Below the pieces are notes generated by a model. The model did not search any database. It saw nothing but the letters and a program-made list of their open reading frames with translations, and was not told where the DNA came from. Below, piece by piece: positions 22,198 through 23,748 of a stretch of DNA of 23,748 bases; within the stretch, counting starts at the first letter, position 1; each line of letters opens with the position of its first letter. The stretch covers positions 1 through 23,748 of the forward strand of contig JANMDN010000049.1 in NCBI GenBank assembly GCA_031376285.1, in the 5' to 3' direction. This stretch comes from JANMDN01 sp031376285. GTDB taxonomy: Bacteria > Actinomycetota > Thermoleophilia > Miltoncostaeales > Miltoncostaeaceae. The position numbers and the translations under genes were made by a program.

Positions 22198-23748
22198 GTG
22201 CTCGTCACCGGACTCTCAAAAGGTTTTGGGTCTCAAGCCCTCTTCGACTCGGTCAGCTTCCAGTTGGCGCCTGGACAGCGGCTGGCCATCGTCGGCCCGA
22301 ATGGCGCCGGGAAGACGACGCTCCTGCGGATCATCGCCGGGCAGATCGATGCCGACGGCGGGGACGTCGTGTTGGCAAAGGGCGCGCACATTGCGCTCCA
22401 TGACCAGCGCCCTCCGCTCGGGCGTGACATCACCCTCGGTGACTACGTCGCAGAAGGGGTCGCCGAGGTCCAACAGTTCGAGGGAGCGCTCGCCGCGATC
22501 GAAACGCGCATGGCAAACGGCGATCATGGCCCGCAGACGCTGGCGGAATACCAGCGCGTCCAGGAGGCCTTTGAGCGGGCCGGCGGGTACGGCTGGCGGC
22601 ACTGGTTGGAACGCGTGCTCCGAGGGCTCGGCATCGAGGCGTCCGAGCTTGAGCGTCCCTTGACGAGCTTCTCTGGAGGAGAGCTGACTCGCGCCTCACT
22701 CGCGCGGTCGCTTGTCGGAAATCCCGACGTGCTGCTCCTTGACGAACCCACGAACCACCTCGATCTCGACGCGATGGTCTGGCTTGAGGGTGCCGTGGCC
22801 GACCTCGCCGCGGCCATCGTCTTCGTGTCGCACGATCGCTGGTTTCTCGAGTCGACGGCGACCCAGGTACTCGAGATCGACCGCGGTCAAGCGAAGCTCT
22901 GGCCGCTCGGCTACTCGGCGTTCCGGCGCGAACGCGCGCTTGCGATGGACCGCCAGTCAGCCGAAGCGGAGCGTCAAACCAAGGAGATCGCTCGCCTCGA
23001 GCGCTTCGTCGAACGCTGGAGCGCGGGAACGAAAAGCCGCCAAGCGACGTCACGCAAGAAACAGCTCGAACGGATCGACCGGGTCGAGGCTCCGACGAGA
23101 GCGAAGTCGCTCGCGTTTGGCTTCCCGCGTGTCGAGCAGCCTGCGCGGGTCGTGATCGAGGTCGACCGCCTCGAGGTTCGGGCAGGGAAGGACCGCGTGC
23201 TTGTCCGCGACGCTGGTTTCTCGATCGAACGCGGGCAGCGCGTCGCGATCGTCGCGCCGAATGGGGCGGGGAAAACATCGCTCCTTGAGACGCTGATCGG
23301 CAAGCGAAACCCCCACGGCGGACGGGTGAGCGTCGGACACAAGGTGCGCTTTGGCTACTTCAGCCAGCATGCCGCCGAGCTCGAACTCGACCGGACCGTG
23401 ATCGAGACGGTGCTCTTCGGGAGCAACCTGACAAACACCCAGGCGCGGACGCTGCTCGGTTCGTTCCTCTTCCCGGGGTCGATGGTCGAAAAGCGGGTTG
23501 AGTCGCTTTCAGGCGGTGAGCGGCGGCGGTTGTCGCTTGTCAAGCTCATCGCCGAGGGTGGCAACGTGCTGGTGCTGGATGAACCGACGAACCACCTCGA
23601 CATCGAAAGCCGTGAGGCGCTGGAGGAGGCGATCATGGCCTTCGACGGCACGGTCATCATGATCTCCCACGACCGGGCGCTGATTGATCTCGTCGCGACC
23701 CACACCCTCGCGATCGAAGACGAGCGCGTCGTCATCCGAAATGGCGGT
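22198..23748 (+). CDS. ABC-F family ATPase, partial (3' end beyond the window)
   Basis: Cytoplasmic ABC-F protein with two ATP-binding cassettes and no membrane domain; the family acts on the ribosome in translation control or antibiotic protection. Cassette 1 has Walker A GPNGAGKTT, signature SFSGGELTR and Walker B LLLDEPTNHLD. The charged linker (about residues 245-305) has the RQTKEIARLERFVERW pattern. Cassette 2 has APNGAGKTS, LSGGERRR and VLDEPTNHLD. All key residues are intact, unlike in the ABC ATPase at 3414-4055. About 517 codons are visible and the stop is outside the window. GTG 22198 follows TAGCCT by 8 nt. The subgroup (Uup, EttA-like or other) is not clear. Confidence 0.92.
   Translation, partial: MLVTGLSKGFGSQALFDSVSFQLAPGQRLAIVGPNGAGKTTLLRIIAGQIDADGGDVVLAKGAHIALHDQRPPLGRDITLGDYVAEGVAEVQQFEGALAAIETRMANGDHGPQTLAEYQRVQEAFERAGGYGWRHWLERVLRGLGIEASELERPLTSFSGGELTRASLARSLVGNPDVLLLDEPTNHLDLDAMVWLEGAVADLAAAIVFVSHDRWFLESTATQVLEIDRGQAKLWPLGYSAFRRERALAMDRQSAEAERQTKEIARLERFVERWSAGTKSRQATSRKKQLERIDRVEAPTRAKSLAFGFPRVEQPARVVIEVDRLEVRAGKDRVLVRDAGFSIERGQRVAIVAPNGAGKTSLLETLIGKRNPHGGRVSVGHKVRFGYFSQHAAELELDRTVIETVLFGSNLTNTQARTLLGSFLFPGSMVEKRVESLSGGERRRLSLVKLIAEGGNVLVLDEPTNHLDIESREALEEAIMAFDGTVIMISHDRALIDLVATHTLAIEDERVVIRNGG

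Overview
The window is a gene-dense, high-GC stretch of bacterial chromosome. It has about 23 protein genes and one tRNA, and no insertion sequence, phage gene, CRISPR array or rRNA. Gene content (MqnE of the futalosine menaquinone route, GAF-HisKA_3 sensor kinase, NarL-type regulator, Rv2613c-like HIT protein, DUF1802, ABC-F) and start-site style suggest a deep-branching actinobacterium (Thermoleophilia-like) or a Chloroflexota of the Limnocylindria type. I cannot decide between them from this sequence alone. Start-site style means many GTG/TTG starts, 4-nt gene overlaps, and several start codons placed 6-8 nt after a TANNNT element as in leaderless transcripts.

Layout. 138-1392 (minus): a coupled trio of DUF1802 protein, thioredoxin-like [2Fe-2S] ferredoxin and small hypothetical protein. 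1488-2585 (plus): mqnE. 2590-9342 (minus): a long run in the order GT-C mannosyltransferase-like membrane enzyme, NarL-type response regulator, CorA transporter, HIT hydrolase, phosphomannomutase, degenerate ABC ATPase, ABC permease; the last five genes overlap each other. 9387-9782 (minus): a receiver-only regulator, divergent from 9920-13797 (plus), a GAF histidine kinase coupled by a 4-nt overlap to trpF-trpB-trpA. 13997-14839 (minus): tRNA-Asn downstream of a SAM methyltransferase. 14860-15378 (plus): an unusual polyampholyte protein with a candidate Cys/His metal site, ending at a strong hairpin. 15436-18127 (minus): a PHP phosphoesterase followed by a PepF-type M3 oligopeptidase. 18157-18513 (plus): a SUI1/YciH protein, overlapping tail-to-tail with 18494-20047 (minus), a Ppx/GppA phosphatase fused to an HD domain. 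That gene's start codon overlaps the divergent start of a Rel/SpoT-type small alarmone hydrolase (20046-20750, plus). The window closes with a 50-residue ORF, RNase D (minus) and an ABC-F ATPase cut by the right edge.

Functional links. The two divergent genes at 20046 both belong to families that degrade or convert (p)ppGpp or polyphosphate. The kinase, receiver and trp genes may form a regulatory unit. The most unusual points are the ABC ATPase that has lost its Walker A lysine, the sensor kinase translationally coupled to tryptophan synthesis, the receiver lacking one acidic-pocket residue, and the back-to-back leaderless-looking start sites at 20046 and 22178/22198.
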